From contig JAMXLJ010000122.1 in the NCBI GenBank assembly GCA_024281095.1, positions 1-32,487 on the forward strand: a stretch of 32,487 nt of DNA, given 5' to 3'. The notes beneath the pieces were generated by a model. That model was not told the DNA's origin. It did no database searches and saw only the letters and a program-made list of their open reading frames with translations. This DNA is from Acidimicrobiia bacterium. GTDB lineage: Bacteria > Actinomycetota > Acidimicrobiia > IMCC26256 > JAMXLJ01. Positions 16,691 to 24,958 of this stretch are shown piece by piece. The position numbers and the translations under genes were made by a program. Each line of letters starts with the position of its first letter. Positions within the stretch are counted from its first letter, which is position 1.

Positions 16691-17361
16691 GCGTCGCCGG
16701 CCGTCCCGCCGCGCTGTTCGACGTCGACGGCACGCTCGTGGACACCACGTATCTGCACGCGGCCGCGTGGCGGCGCGCGTTCCTGTCGCAGGGCTTCGAC
16801 GTGACGACGGCGCGCATCCACCGGATGATCGGTGCCGCGTCCGAACGCTTGATGCGTCAGTTGATCGGGGAGGTCAACGGCGACGTGCGCGCCGCGTGGC
16901 GCGAGGAGTACTACCGGGCATGGCCGGAGATCCGTCCGATCCCCGGCGCGGGCCGCCTGATCCGCAAGCTGCACGACGTCGGTGTTGCGGTCGTCCTGGC
17001 GTCGTCGTCCGAGCAGGAAGATCTCGACGCATCCCGCCGGGCCCTCGGCTGCGACGATGCCATCGACGCGGCGACGTCCGCGGCCGACGTCGACGAAGCG
17101 AAGCCGGAGCCCGGGGTGTTCCTCGCCGCGTGCGAGCGGGTCGGGGCCGTTCCCGCGACCGCGATCGCGATCGGCGACGCGGTCTGGGACGTCGTGGCCG
17201 CGGATCGCGCCGGGATCGGCTGCATCGGCGTGCGTAGCGGCGGAGTCTCGCCCGCCGAGCTCCGCGACGTGGGCGCGCTGGCGGTCTACGAGGACGTCGG
17301 TGAGCTCGCCGACGACTTCCGCAACTCCCCGTTGGCCGCCCTCCTCACCGTCCCGACGTAG
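16687..17361 (+). CDS. HAD-superfamily hydrolase (phosphatase/phosphoglucomutase-like)
   Basis: A 224-residue haloacid-dehalogenase-type enzyme, likely a cytosolic phosphatase for a small sugar phosphate. Motif I is FDVDGTLVDTT (nucleophile Asp and acid/base Asp) near residue 10, followed by the helical cap; motif II is the VVLASSS strand; motif III is KPEPGVFLAA; motif IV is IGDAVWDVVAADRAGI. This order matches the beta-phosphoglucomutase/phosphoglycolate phosphatase subgroup. GTG 16687 overlaps the DUF1360 stop (GTGA). Its stop abuts the stop of the convergent aldolase gene with no spacer, so the two transcripts must overlap. Confidence 0.9.
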   Translation: MSVAGRPAALFDVDGTLVDTTYLHAAAWRRAFLSQGFDVTTARIHRMIGAASERLMRQLIGEVNGDVRAAWREEYYRAWPEIRPIPGAGRLIRKLHDVGVAVVLASSSEQEDLDASRRALGCDDAIDAATSAADVDEAKPEPGVFLAACERVGAVPATAIAIGDAVWDVVAADRAGIGCIGVRSGGVSPAELRDVGALAVYEDVGELADDFRNSPLAALLTVPT

Positions 17362-18024
17362 TCACATCGGGTTGGTGCGCAGGAATCCGTAGATGCTCGT
17401 CCACTTGTCGCGCAGCTCCGCGGGGAGCTCGTGGATCGTGCCCAGCTGACGCGCGCCCCACACGATCTCGGCGGTGCGCTCCACGAGCGCCGCGATCTTC
17501 ATCGCGTGAGCGGGGTTCACGCCCACGGTGAGGAGGCCGTGATTGGCCATCAGCACCGCGCTGCGATCGCCGACGTGCTTGGCCACCTCGTCGGCCAGCG
17601 CGTCGCTGCCGGTCTCCTTGTACTCGGCGACGGGCACGTCGCCGCCGACGTACACCTGGAACTCCTCGATCACCGCGGGAATCGGCTGGCGGACGACCGC
17701 GAACATGCTGGCGAACTTGGCGTGCGAGTGGATCACCGCGCCGACGTCGTCGTGCAGGCGCAGGGTCGTGCAGTGCAGCGCCTTCTCCGACGTGGGCCCA
17801 CGTGTGCCTTCGAGGACGTTGCCGTCGGGGTCGCACACGACGAGATCCTCGAGCGTCATCGTCTCGTAGGGGAGTGACGACGGGGTGAGGAGGATGTTGC
17901 CGTCGGGGAGACGGGCCGACAGGTTGCCCGACGTGCCCTCGACGAGACCCGTCCGCAGCATCTCCTTCGCCGTGGCAAGGAGCATCTCCTTGAGCTGCGG
18001 GGCACTCAGGTCTTTCGCTGCCAT
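17362..18024 (-). CDS. Class II aldolase/adducin family protein
   Basis: A 220-residue zinc enzyme of the fuculose-1-phosphate/ribulose-5-phosphate-epimerase family, which cleaves or isomerises small sugar phosphates or sugar acids. Motifs: GTSGNLSAR near residue 30 (phosphate-binding loop), TPSSLPYETM, TSEKALHCTTLR (catalytic Glu), VIHSHAKFAS (zinc His residues) and VLMANHGLLTVG (third zinc His). Length is typical. It follows the 2-hydroxyacid dehydrogenase gene by one base, with AGAGGAG inside the end of that gene as ribosome-binding site. The pair suggests one sugar-acid pathway: oxidation by the dehydrogenase, then cleavage by the aldolase. The substrate is not known. Confidence 0.9.
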   Translation of the reverse strand: MAAKDLSAPQLKEMLLATAKEMLRTGLVEGTSGNLSARLPDGNILLTPSSLPYETMTLEDLVVCDPDGNVLEGTRGPTSEKALHCTTLRLHDDVGAVIHSHAKFASMFAVVRQPIPAVIEEFQVYVGGDVPVAEYKETGSDALADEVAKHVGDRSAVLMANHGLLTVGVNPAHAMKIAALVERTAEIVWGARQLGTIHELPAELRDKWTSIYGFLRTNPM

Positions 18025-18025
18025 G

Positions 18026-19036
18026 TCACGCTCCTCTGGTGGTCGCCCGTTCGAGTACCTCGGGGTTGCAGATGTGCTGCGGTCGCTCGCCGTCGAGCAG
18101 GCGCCGGAGGTCGTCGGCGATCAGTCGCGAATGGTTCGCCTCGGTGTCGTAGGTGGCGCCACCGATGTGCGGGGTGAGCACGACGTTGCTCATCGAGCAC
18201 AGCGGATGGTCGGGAGCGATGAACTCGCCGATGAAATGGTCGAGGCCGGCGCCGCCGAGATGGCCCGACTGCAACGCGGCGACGAGCGCGTCCGTGTCGT
18301 GCATCATCGCCCGCGCCGTGTTGACGAAGACCGCGCCGTCCTTCATGCGTGCGAACTGCTCGGCGCCGATCATGCCTTCGGTCTCGGGCGTCACGATCGC
18401 GTGCATCGACACGACGTCGGCTTCCGCGAGCAGGTCGTCGAGGGAATGGGTGGCGTCGGGGGAGTAGGGGTCGTACGCGATCACCCGCATCCCGAGACCC
18501 TCGAGGCGCCACTTCGTCGCCCGTCCGACGGCACCGAGCCCGATGAGGCCGGCGGTCTGGCCCGACAGCTCCCAGGCCCGGAACCGCTGGTAGGGGATCG
18601 TGCCGTCGCGATACGTCTGGCCTTCACGCACGTCGCGGTCGGCCGCGACCACCCGGCGATTCACCGCGAACAGCAACGCGACGGTGAGCTCGGCGACCGC
18701 GTCGGCATTGCGCCCCGGTGCCCGCAGCACCGGGATGCCCCGCTGGGTCGCGGCGGGGATGTCGACGTTGTTCGGGTCCCCCCGGCAGGAGCCGATGGCC
18801 ACGAGGGGTAGCTCGAGCACGGGGCCTTTCACGCTGTCGCTCTCGACGATGACGATGTCGGCGTCCTCGGCCTGGATCCGTTCGGCCAGCTGCTCGGAGT
18901 TGTAGAGGCGGATGGGCTCCTGCTCGATCCAGGGGTCGTAGACGACCTCGGCGAGCTCCTGCAGCGTCTCGAGGCCCTCCCCGCGAAAGGGGGCCGTGAC
19001 CAGCGCCTTGTGTCGTCCGTCGTCTCGGAGGGTCAT
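18026..19036 (-). CDS. D-isomer-specific 2-hydroxyacid dehydrogenase
   Basis: A 336-residue NAD-dependent dehydrogenase of the D-3-phosphoglycerate/glycerate dehydrogenase family. The substrate domain opens with KALVTAPFRGEGLETLQ; the NAD domain has GLIGLGAVGRATKWRL. Catalytic positions that can be seen: Arg in FVNTARAMM, an acidic residue in LDHFIGEF, and His in TPHIGGAT. The last acidic loop differs from the common DVFExEP. It is the first gene of a two-gene unit with the aldolase. Its start faces the enoyl-CoA hydratase gene across a 73-bp gap that contains operator-like dyad copy 4, so both directions may be controlled by the same protein. Confidence 0.9.
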   Translation of the reverse strand: MTLRDDGRHKALVTAPFRGEGLETLQELAEVVYDPWIEQEPIRLYNSEQLAERIQAEDADIVIVESDSVKGPVLELPLVAIGSCRGDPNNVDIPAATQRGIPVLRAPGRNADAVAELTVALLFAVNRRVVAADRDVREGQTYRDGTIPYQRFRAWELSGQTAGLIGLGAVGRATKWRLEGLGMRVIAYDPYSPDATHSLDDLLAEADVVSMHAIVTPETEGMIGAEQFARMKDGAVFVNTARAMMHDTDALVAALQSGHLGGAGLDHFIGEFIAPDHPLCSMSNVVLTPHIGGATYDTEANHSRLIADDLRRLLDGERPQHICNPEVLERATTRGA

Positions 19037-19067
19037 GGGCGGCAGTCTCGCGCGAAATTGCGTTCCC

Positions 19068-19081
19068 TGACTATCGTGTCA
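19068..19081. promoter_or_regulatory. TGAC-N6-GTCA operator-like dyad, copy 4
   Basis: TGAC-tatcgt-GTCA followed by GGTT, in the divergent gap between the 2-hydroxyacid dehydrogenase (-) and enoyl-CoA hydratase (+) genes. The spacer TATCGT itself resembles a -10 box for the rightward gene. It is placed to affect both divergent promoters. Confidence 0.6.
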
Positions 19082-19109
19082 GGTTGCTCACGTCTGTCGG
19101 GGGGCTGCC

Positions 19110-20057
19110 TTGCCAATCCACTACGAGAAGAACGACGAGCACATCGTCCTCATCACGATCGATCGTCCGGACGCGCGCAACTCGGCCGACATGGAGCATT
19201 TCAAGCTCCTGCGCGAGGCGTGGGAACGCTTCAACGACGATCCGGACGCGTGGGTGGCGATCATCACCGGCGTGGGCGACGCGTTCTTCACCGGCGCCGA
19301 CCTGAAGCGCTACATCCCCGAGATCACGAAGCTGCAGAAGCAGATCGCCGACGAGGGCCTCACCGAGATCAACGGGTACCGGCTCGACGACGGTACGCGC
19401 GCCGTCCTGCGGAACGTGCCGATCTACAAGCCGATCATCGCCGCGGTGAACGGCTTCTGCACTGCGGGCGGCATGGAGATGCTCGGCGGCATCGACCTGC
19501 GGATCGCGTGTCCCGAGGCGAAGTTCGCGGTGATGGAGCCCAAGCGCGGCCTCTTCGCCGGGGGCGGCACGACGGTGCGCCTGCCCCGGCAGATCCCGTG
19601 GCCGCAGGCGATGGAGTTCCTCCTGTGCGCGGATCTCATCCCGGCACAGCGAGCGTTCGAAATGGGTCTGCTCAACGCGGTCGTGCCCCGCGACGAGTTG
19701 CTCGACACCGCCTACGAGCTCGCCCGCCGCATGACTGCGAACGCGCCGCTCGCGGTCCAGGCCACGAAGCAGAGCGCGCTCCAGGGCCTGTACCACGACG
19801 AGGACACGACGCGAGCGTTGCGCGAGGCCGTGAAGTCGCTGGCGGAGGTGCTGCAGCACGCAGAAGCAGCGGGTCCCGACGGTCAGTCCTCCGCGCTGAA
19901 GGGTGCGATCGAGGTCCTCGATGGCTTGACGAAGGAGCTGCGGACGCCCTTCGAGAAGGAGAGTCGTATCTCGTCGCGCATCTTCCAGACCGAGGACGCC
20001 AAGGAGGGCCCGAAGGCGTTCGCCGAGAAGCGCAAGCCGAACTGGCAGGCGAGGTAG
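19110..20057 (+). CDS. Enoyl-CoA hydratase/isomerase (crotonase) family protein
   Basis: A 315-residue crotonase-fold enzyme, acting on acyl-CoA thioesters in the cytoplasm. The oxyanion-hole segments are GDAFFTGADLKRY and AVNGFCTAGGMEML; both general acid/base glutamates of classical hydratases appear to be present, in MEPKRGLF (about E143) and PQAMEFLL (about E169). The protein is longer than the usual 260 residues, with an insert around residues 70-95 and an extended C-terminus. The start is TTG at 19110, supported by GGGGGG just upstream and by the homology start; there is no better start. It is followed 5 nt later by the SCP2-thiolase-like gene. Hydration of an enoyl-CoA is the simplest reading. 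Confidence 0.9.
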   Translation: MPIHYEKNDEHIVLITIDRPDARNSADMEHFKLLREAWERFNDDPDAWVAIITGVGDAFFTGADLKRYIPEITKLQKQIADEGLTEINGYRLDDGTRAVLRNVPIYKPIIAAVNGFCTAGGMEMLGGIDLRIACPEAKFAVMEPKRGLFAGGGTTVRLPRQIPWPQAMEFLLCADLIPAQRAFEMGLLNAVVPRDELLDTAYELARRMTANAPLAVQATKQSALQGLYHDEDTTRALREAVKSLAEVLQHAEAAGPDGQSSALKGAIEVLDGLTKELRTPFEKESRISSRIFQTEDAKEGPKAFAEKRKPNWQAR

Positions 20058-20062
20058 CCGTC

Positions 20063-21592
20063 ATGGCGAGAGGCAACGTCGACCCGCGGACGCCGTGCAT
20101 CATCGGTGTCGCGCAGCACACCTGGCATCCCGACGAGGTGGGGCAGGAGGGCGCGCCGGAGCCGCTGCTGATGTGGGAGACGGTCGCGCGCTCGGCGGCG
20201 GACGACACGACTGCCGGGTCGAGAGCGCTGGAGACGCTCGACAGCGTGCAGATCGTCTTCTGTCAGACATGGCAGTACGACGACGCGGTCGAGCGTCTGA
20301 CACAACGCATCGGCGCGCAACCGCGTTCGCGTTACTACTCCGGCATCGGTGGCACGACACCCCAGGTGCTCGTCTCGCAACAGTGCGAGGCGATCCTGCG
20401 CGGCGATGTCGACCTCGCGCTCGTCACGGGCGCCGAGGCCCTCGCGACACAGCGCCTGTACAAGAAGCGGGGCGAACGCCCGTCGTACAGCTTCAAGCCC
20501 GACGAGAAGCGCCCGTATCCGTGGGAGGCGCCGTTCCACCCCGCCGAGGTAGCGCACGACGTCTTCCAGGCCTGGCTCACGTTCGCGATCTTCGACAACG
20601 CGCGCCGCGGCCACCTCGGCGTCCCGCTCGAGGAGTACCGCCGTCAGATCGGAGCGCTTCTCGCACCGATGACCGAGATCGCGGCGAAGAACCCGCACGC
20701 GTGGTTCCGCAACCCCCGCTCGGTCGACGAGCTCATCACCCCGTCGCCCGACAACCGCATGGTCGGCTATCCGTACACGAAGTACATGGTGTCGATCATG
20801 GACGTCGACATGGCCGCCGCGGTGATCCTTGCCAGCGAGGCGAAGGCTGACGAGCTCGGCGTCCCGGTCGAGCAGCGCGTCTACCCGCGTGGCTGGTGCT
20901 ACGCGACCGACCCGACATATCTCGCCGAGCACGACGACATGTGGCGTTCGCCGGCGATGGCCGCGGCGAGCGGCGAGGCATTGCGACTTGCGGGAATCGG
21001 CGTCGACGACGTCGCGCGCTTCGACCTCTACAGCTGTTTCGGCAGCTCGGTGAACTTCGCCCGTGACGCCCTCGGGTTGCGCGACGGTGACGATCGGCCG
21101 CTGACCGTCACCGGCGGTCTTCCGTACCACGGGGGGGCCGGCAGCAACTACATGACCCACTCGATCGCGCAGATGGCGACCGAGCTGCGGCAGGCGCCCG
21201 GGTCGAACGGGATGGTCAGCGGCGTCGGGATGCACATGACGAGGCACGTCTACGGCGTCTATTCGACGACGCCCGGCCCGGTCGCTGCGCCCGAGCAGGC
21301 CGCGGTGCAGCGGGCACTCGACGAGGGCGGCCACGTACCGATCGTCGAGGAGCACGCGGGCCCCGCGACCGTTGTCGCGTACTCGGTGGTGCACGGGCGC
21401 GAGGGGCCCGAATGGGGTGTCGCAGTGTGCGACGTGCCCGGCGGCGGTCGCTGCTACGCCAAGCTTGTCGACGCCGACCTGTTGGCCGGGGCCGAGCGGG
21501 ACGAGCTCGTCGGAACGCAGCTGAAGCTCGAGACCCGCACGGTCCCGTTGATGACGGGCGGCGAAGGCCGTCAGAACGTCGTGGTGGGCTGA
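20063..21592 (+). CDS. SCP2-thiolase-like protein (thiolase-like protein type 1)
   Basis: A 509-residue thiolase-fold protein with an extra C-terminal domain. The N-terminal half includes PCIIGVAQHTWHP and ILRGDVDLALVTGAEAL; the C-terminal half has DLYSCFGSSVNFA and GGLPYHGGAGSNYMTHSIAQM in place of the normal thiolase His motif; the last about 90 residues (VAVCDVPGGGRCYAKLVD...GTQLKLETR) look like the additional domain of mycobacterial thiolase-like protein type 1. By hand alignment, the position of the thiolase nucleophilic Cys is Gly97 (GIGGTTPQ), so classical thiolase chemistry is unlikely. Family members have unknown or weak activity, with CoA-ester binding or retro-aldol cleavage proposed for relatives. 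It is co-transcribed with the enoyl-CoA hydratase. Confidence 0.85.
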   Translation: MARGNVDPRTPCIIGVAQHTWHPDEVGQEGAPEPLLMWETVARSAADDTTAGSRALETLDSVQIVFCQTWQYDDAVERLTQRIGAQPRSRYYSGIGGTTPQVLVSQQCEAILRGDVDLALVTGAEALATQRLYKKRGERPSYSFKPDEKRPYPWEAPFHPAEVAHDVFQAWLTFAIFDNARRGHLGVPLEEYRRQIGALLAPMTEIAAKNPHAWFRNPRSVDELITPSPDNRMVGYPYTKYMVSIMDVDMAAAVILASEAKADELGVPVEQRVYPRGWCYATDPTYLAEHDDMWRSPAMAAASGEALRLAGIGVDDVARFDLYSCFGSSVNFARDALGLRDGDDRPLTVTGGLPYHGGAGSNYMTHSIAQMATELRQAPGSNGMVSGVGMHMTRHVYGVYSTTPGPVAAPEQAAVQRALDEGGHVPIVEEHAGPATVVAYSVVHGREGPEWGVAVCDVPGGGRCYAKLVDADLLAGAERDELVGTQLKLETRTVPLMTGGEGRQNVVVG

Positions 21593-21603
21593 CCCCCGAC
21601 ATT

Positions 21604-21642
21604 CCGGCGTCACTTTCCGCGCACTGTGCGCGTGAAGTGACG
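21604..21642. terminator. Interrupted palindrome, copy 2
   Basis: GGCGTCACTT and GAAGTGACG arms around CGCGCAC-T-GTGCGCG, 12 nt after the stop of the thiolase-like gene. It shares the GTGCGCGTGAAGTGACG word with the copies at 15305 and 21675. A bidirectional termination role between convergent operons is likely but not proven; no T-run follows. Confidence 0.6.
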
Positions 21643-21674
21643 ACGAAATCCGGGACGCCGGCGGACCTCAGCGT

Positions 21675-21719
21675 TCTGGCGTCATTCTCCGCGCACTGTG
21701 CGCGTGAAGTGACGCCAGA
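21675..21719. terminator. Interrupted palindrome, copy 3
   Basis: Perfect 10-bp outer arms TCTGGCGTCA and TGACGCCAGA, enclosing TTC..GAA and the inner GCGCAC-T-GTGCGC pair. It touches the stop codon of the leftward acyl-CoA dehydrogenase gene, exactly where a terminator for that operon should be. Copies 2 and 3 are head-to-tail direct repeats with a 32-nt spacer. Confidence 0.65.
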
Positions 21720-22877
21720 TCAGGAGCGGGGCAGGCCGAGGATGCGCTGCGCGATGACGTTCTTGTTCACCTGTGTCGTGCCGCCGGCGATCGTGACCGC
21801 ACGCGAGTAGACCGCGTCGCGCCCCCAACGGCCGCGGTTGGCGTCGGGGCCCAGCACGTCGCCCGCCACCTCGCCGAGGTGTTGCTCGGTCTCGCTCCAC
21901 ACGAGCTTCGCGACGCTGGACTCGGGGCCCATCGGACGTCCGTGCAACGCGCCGGAGATCGCCCGGTCGGCGAGGAGCTTCAGGTACTCCGCCTCCAGGT
22001 AGACGCGGGCGAGCTTGCGCCGCAGTACCGGGTCGTCGGACGCGTGCCGGCCGCCGCCGATGGGTGTCTGCTTCGCGAGGTTCAGGAGGTCGACCACCTT
22101 CGAGCGCAGCCCGAGGTGCAGGTTCGCGACCCCGGCCCGTTCGTACGCGAGGGTGCTCATGGCGACGCGCCAGCCCTCGTTCAACGGGCCGAGCAACGCC
22201 TCCTTGGGGACGCGCACGTCGTCGAAAAAGATCTCGTTGAACTCGCGCTCGCCGGTGATCGTGACGAGGGGGCGCACCTCGACACCGGGCAGGGTCATGT
22301 CGACGAGAAGGCACGAGATGCCGCGGTGCTTGGGCGCGGACGGATCGGTGCGGACGAGCAGCTCGCACCAATTGGCGAGGTGCCCCAGGGTGTTCCACGT
22401 CTTCTGACCGTTGACGACGAAGTGGTCGCCGTCGAGCACGGCCGACGTCTTCAGCGACGCGAGGTCCGAGCCCGCGTCGGGCTCGGAGAAGCCCTGGCAC
22501 CAGATGTCGTCGCCGCGCAGCATCCGGGGGAGGAAGCGGCGCTTCTGGTCCTCGGTGCCGTGCTCCATGATCGCGGGGGCGATGTTCGACAGGCCGATGA
22601 CGTTGACCGTGCCGGGTGCCTGCGCCCGGTGCATCTCCTCGCTGAAGACGACCTGTTCCATGATGCCGGCCCCGCGTCCGCCGTACTCCGCCGGCCACGC
22701 GATCGCGGCGTACCGCGCTTCGGCGAGGCGTCGGTTCCACTCGCGCAGTCGCTCGAACTGCGCCGGCTCGGAGCTCATCACCGACGCGCCCCGCAGGTCG
22801 TCGGTCAGGTTCTCGGCCAGCCAGCCCCGGAACTCGCTGCGGAATGCCTCGGGTTCCTCGGGATAGGTGAAGTCCAT
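21720..22877 (-). CDS. Acyl-CoA dehydrogenase
   Basis: A 385-residue flavoprotein dehydrogenase. It begins MDFTYPEEPEAFRSEFRGWLAENL, carries SEPDAGSDLASLKTSA and VNGQKTWNTLGH in the middle domain, and ends with IAGGTTQVNKNVIAQRILGLPRS. It resembles the enzyme at 180 in layout but is clearly a different paralogue. It is the last gene of the leftward operon, 22 nt after the 2-oxoacid oxidoreductase beta subunit. That order suggests it oxidises the acyl-CoA made by the oxidoreductase, as isobutyryl-CoA or isovaleryl-CoA dehydrogenases follow branched-chain oxoacid oxidation; this is inference from context. Confidence 0.92.
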   Translation of the reverse strand: MDFTYPEEPEAFRSEFRGWLAENLTDDLRGASVMSSEPAQFERLREWNRRLAEARYAAIAWPAEYGGRGAGIMEQVVFSEEMHRAQAPGTVNVIGLSNIAPAIMEHGTEDQKRRFLPRMLRGDDIWCQGFSEPDAGSDLASLKTSAVLDGDHFVVNGQKTWNTLGHLANWCELLVRTDPSAPKHRGISCLLVDMTLPGVEVRPLVTITGEREFNEIFFDDVRVPKEALLGPLNEGWRVAMSTLAYERAGVANLHLGLRSKVVDLLNLAKQTPIGGGRHASDDPVLRRKLARVYLEAEYLKLLADRAISGALHGRPMGPESSVAKLVWSETEQHLGEVAGDVLGPDANRGRWGRDAVYSRAVTIAGGTTQVNKNVIAQRILGLPRS

Positions 22878-22899
22878 GTCTTCTCGCTCAGTCGATCGG

Positions 22900-23793
22900 C
22901 TACTCGTGTTTGGCCGCGAGGTCGCGGGCTTTCGCGGCGGCGGCCTCCTCGGCCCGGCGCACGTTCTCGGTGTGGAGCTCCTCGGTCGAGCGCACGACGC
23001 CGCCCACCTTGAGCTCGCCCATGATGTGCACCTCGCCCAGGGTCTCGGTCATGTAGTCGGGTCCGTCGGCCGTCGGGATGAACCATCCGGTGGGGCACAT
23101 CGTGAGCACTTCGACGAACGTGAACCCTTCACCGCGGATCTGGGCCTCGAACGCGCGGCGGAACATCTTCTTCGTGCGAGCGATGGCGCCCGCGTTGTGC
23201 ACCGAGCCGCGAGCGACGTAGACCGCGCCCTGCAGCTGTGCGATGAGATCGCCGATGAGGATGGGGTAGCCGTGGTACTGCGCGTCGCGGCCGTCGAGCG
23301 TGTTCTTCGTACGCTGGCCGAGCACGCTCGTGGCGGTCATATGTCCGCCGGTCTCGCCGAACACGCCGTTGTTCAAGAGGATGCACGTGACCCGCTCGCC
23401 GCGAGCGGCGGTGTGCAGGACCTCCTGCAGGCCCTCGTTCACCATGTCACCGTCGCCTTGCAGCGTGAACACGACGGAGTCGGGCAGCATCCGCTTCACA
23501 CCGGTCGCGACGGACGGCGCGCGTCCGTGCAGCGCCTGCACGAGGTCGACGTCGAGCGTGCCCGAGAAGCTCGTGTAGCAGCCGATGCCGCAGACCGCGA
23601 CCGTCTTCTGCGCGACGCCGAGCTCCTGGATCGCCTCGAGGAACACCCGGATGGTGAGCGGCTCACCGCAACCCGGGCACATGTGGTGCTCCTGCGTGAG
23701 CAGCAGGTCGGGCTTGAGGTCGCCCACCTTGCGCGCGCCGTCGGGTGGTCCGGTCGTGTCGAGGACCGGTCCGACCGGAATGTGCGTGCTCAT
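22900..23793 (-). CDS. 2-oxoacid:ferredoxin oxidoreductase, beta (TPP) subunit, VorA/KorB-like
   Basis: A 297-residue thiamine-pyrophosphate subunit. CPGCGEPLTIRVF near residue 38 and GIGCYTSF contribute Fe-S cluster cysteines; the TPP/Mg site is QGDGDMVNEGLQE followed by CILLNNGVFGETGGHM. The segment HGRAPSVATGVKRMLPDSVVF is very like VorA/KorB proteins. With the alpha, gamma and delta subunits it would convert a 2-oxoacid, CoA and oxidised ferredoxin into acyl-CoA, CO2 and reduced ferredoxin. ATG 23793 is supported by GGAG eight bases upstream; it lies 16 nt after the alpha-subunit stop. Confidence 0.9.
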   Translation of the reverse strand: MSTHIPVGPVLDTTGPPDGARKVGDLKPDLLLTQEHHMCPGCGEPLTIRVFLEAIQELGVAQKTVAVCGIGCYTSFSGTLDVDLVQALHGRAPSVATGVKRMLPDSVVFTLQGDGDMVNEGLQEVLHTAARGERVTCILLNNGVFGETGGHMTATSVLGQRTKNTLDGRDAQYHGYPILIGDLIAQLQGAVYVARGSVHNAGAIARTKKMFRRAFEAQIRGEGFTFVEVLTMCPTGWFIPTADGPDYMTETLGEVHIMGELKVGGVVRSTEELHTENVRRAEEAAAAKARDLAAKHE

Positions 23794-23809
23794 CCCATGA
23801 TCTCCTCGA

Positions 23810-24958
23810 TCAGGCGCGGTCGTTGAGGGGGAGCGGAGGAAGGTCGGCGTCAGGGCCGCCGCGGTGCACGGCGAGCACGCGCTCGCGGATGATCTCGGCA
23901 TCGAGCAGCGGGCCCACGCCGAACCCGGAGCCGTCGGTGGAGATGCCGCCGATGGTGACAACCGGTGCCCGCCCGGCGACGCCGAGCCGCACGTCGTCGA
24001 CCATCTGCCCCGCGCACAGCTCGAACGTCGCGACCGTCCGCGCCGCCGCGGCGGCGCCGGCGACTGCGTCGTACGGGAAGGGCCACAGCGTGATCGGCCG
24101 CACGTAGCCGACCTTCTCGCCCTCGGCCCGCAACCGCTTCACCACGTAGCGGACGAACTTGGCGGGCGTGCCGAACGCGACGACGACGGTCTCGGCATCG
24201 TCGACCCATCCCGACTCGACCCGCACCTCACGCCGCTCGATCTCACGTTGCTTCGCGACGATGTTGCGCAGGTGCCGTTCGATCCCCGGCGCCGGTTGAC
24301 CGAGCTTCCCGAAGCCGAGTGGCGAGACGATGCCCGAGCGCCCGGTGCCTCCGAGCGTGCCGTCGAGAGCCCAGTGCTTCGCGGGAACCTCACCGAACTC
24401 GATGCGCTCGACGGAGACGGCTTCTTGCATGTGAGCCGTGAGGTAGTCGCCGTAGACGAGCACGGGATGGCGCCACATGTCCGCGAGGTGGAACGCGAGC
24501 TGTGTGAGCTCGGCCGCCTCGGCGATGTCCATCGGCGCGAGCACGATGTGCCGGTAGTCGCCGTGACCTCCGCCGCGCGTCGCCTGGAAGTAGTCGCCCT
24601 GGCTCCGGGCCATGTTGAACACGACGAGCGGGAGCTCGGCGAGCGTGATCTCCGCGAACGACTCCTGCATCAACGACAGGCCCTGGCCGGTGGATCCGGT
24701 CGCGGCCCGCGCCCCTGTCGCCAGCGCGCCCCATGCCATTCCCACCGCTTCGAGCTCGCTCTCGGCGTTGATGCACACGCCGCCGGCATCCGGCAACAGG
24801 CGCGCGAAGTGCTCGAGCACCTCGGTGAACGGAGTCATGGGATAACCGGCGAAGAAGCGGCAGCCCGCGGCGATCGCGGCGGTGGCGATCGCCTCTGCAC
24901 CTTCCATCAGCCGGCGCGACGACGCCGCGGGCCGAGGCGACTCGGTGGTCGTCGTCAT
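23810..24958 (-). CDS. 2-oxoacid:ferredoxin oxidoreductase, alpha subunit, VorB/KorA-like
   Basis: A 382-residue subunit. MEGAEAIATAAIAAGCRFFAGYPMTPFTEVLEHF is the standard N-terminus; NAESELEAVGMAWGA and STGQGLSLMQESFAEI follow; the segment SQGDYFQATRGGGHGDYRHIVLAP closely resembles VorB of 2-oxoisovalerate:ferredoxin oxidoreductases, which is the main reason to prefer a branched-chain 2-oxoacid over 2-oxoglutarate. A C-terminal transketolase-like domain (TVVVAFGTPAKFVRYVV...PITLWPFP) completes it. The ATG overlaps the stop of the ferredoxin subunit (ATGA). An open frame continues upstream, but that part is the ferredoxin gene read in another frame. Confidence 0.9.
   Translation of the reverse strand: MTTTTESPRPAASSRRLMEGAEAIATAAIAAGCRFFAGYPMTPFTEVLEHFARLLPDAGGVCINAESELEAVGMAWGALATGARAATGSTGQGLSLMQESFAEITLAELPLVVFNMARSQGDYFQATRGGGHGDYRHIVLAPMDIAEAAELTQLAFHLADMWRHPVLVYGDYLTAHMQEAVSVERIEFGEVPAKHWALDGTLGGTGRSGIVSPLGFGKLGQPAPGIERHLRNIVAKQREIERREVRVESGWVDDAETVVVAFGTPAKFVRYVVKRLRAEGEKVGYVRPITLWPFPYDAVAGAAAAARTVATFELCAGQMVDDVRLGVAGRAPVVTIGGISTDGSGFGVGPLLDAEIIRERVLAVHRGGPDADLPPLPLNDRA

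Noticed and set aside
20063-21592. Annotating the thiolase-like gene as acetyl-CoA acetyltransferase
   Set aside because: The nucleophilic Cys position is Gly97 and the His motif is replaced, so the enzyme name would mislead.
21604-21719. TGACGCC/GGCGTCA arms of the hairpins as further copies of the TGAC-N6-GTCA operator
   Set aside because: The arms are in the opposite orientation and far apart, and the elements lie after genes, not before them.
21604-21719. The two palindromes as a small CRISPR-like array
   Set aside because: There are only two copies with one 32-nt spacer, the repeats differ from each other, a third copy is isolated at 15305, and no cas gene is near.
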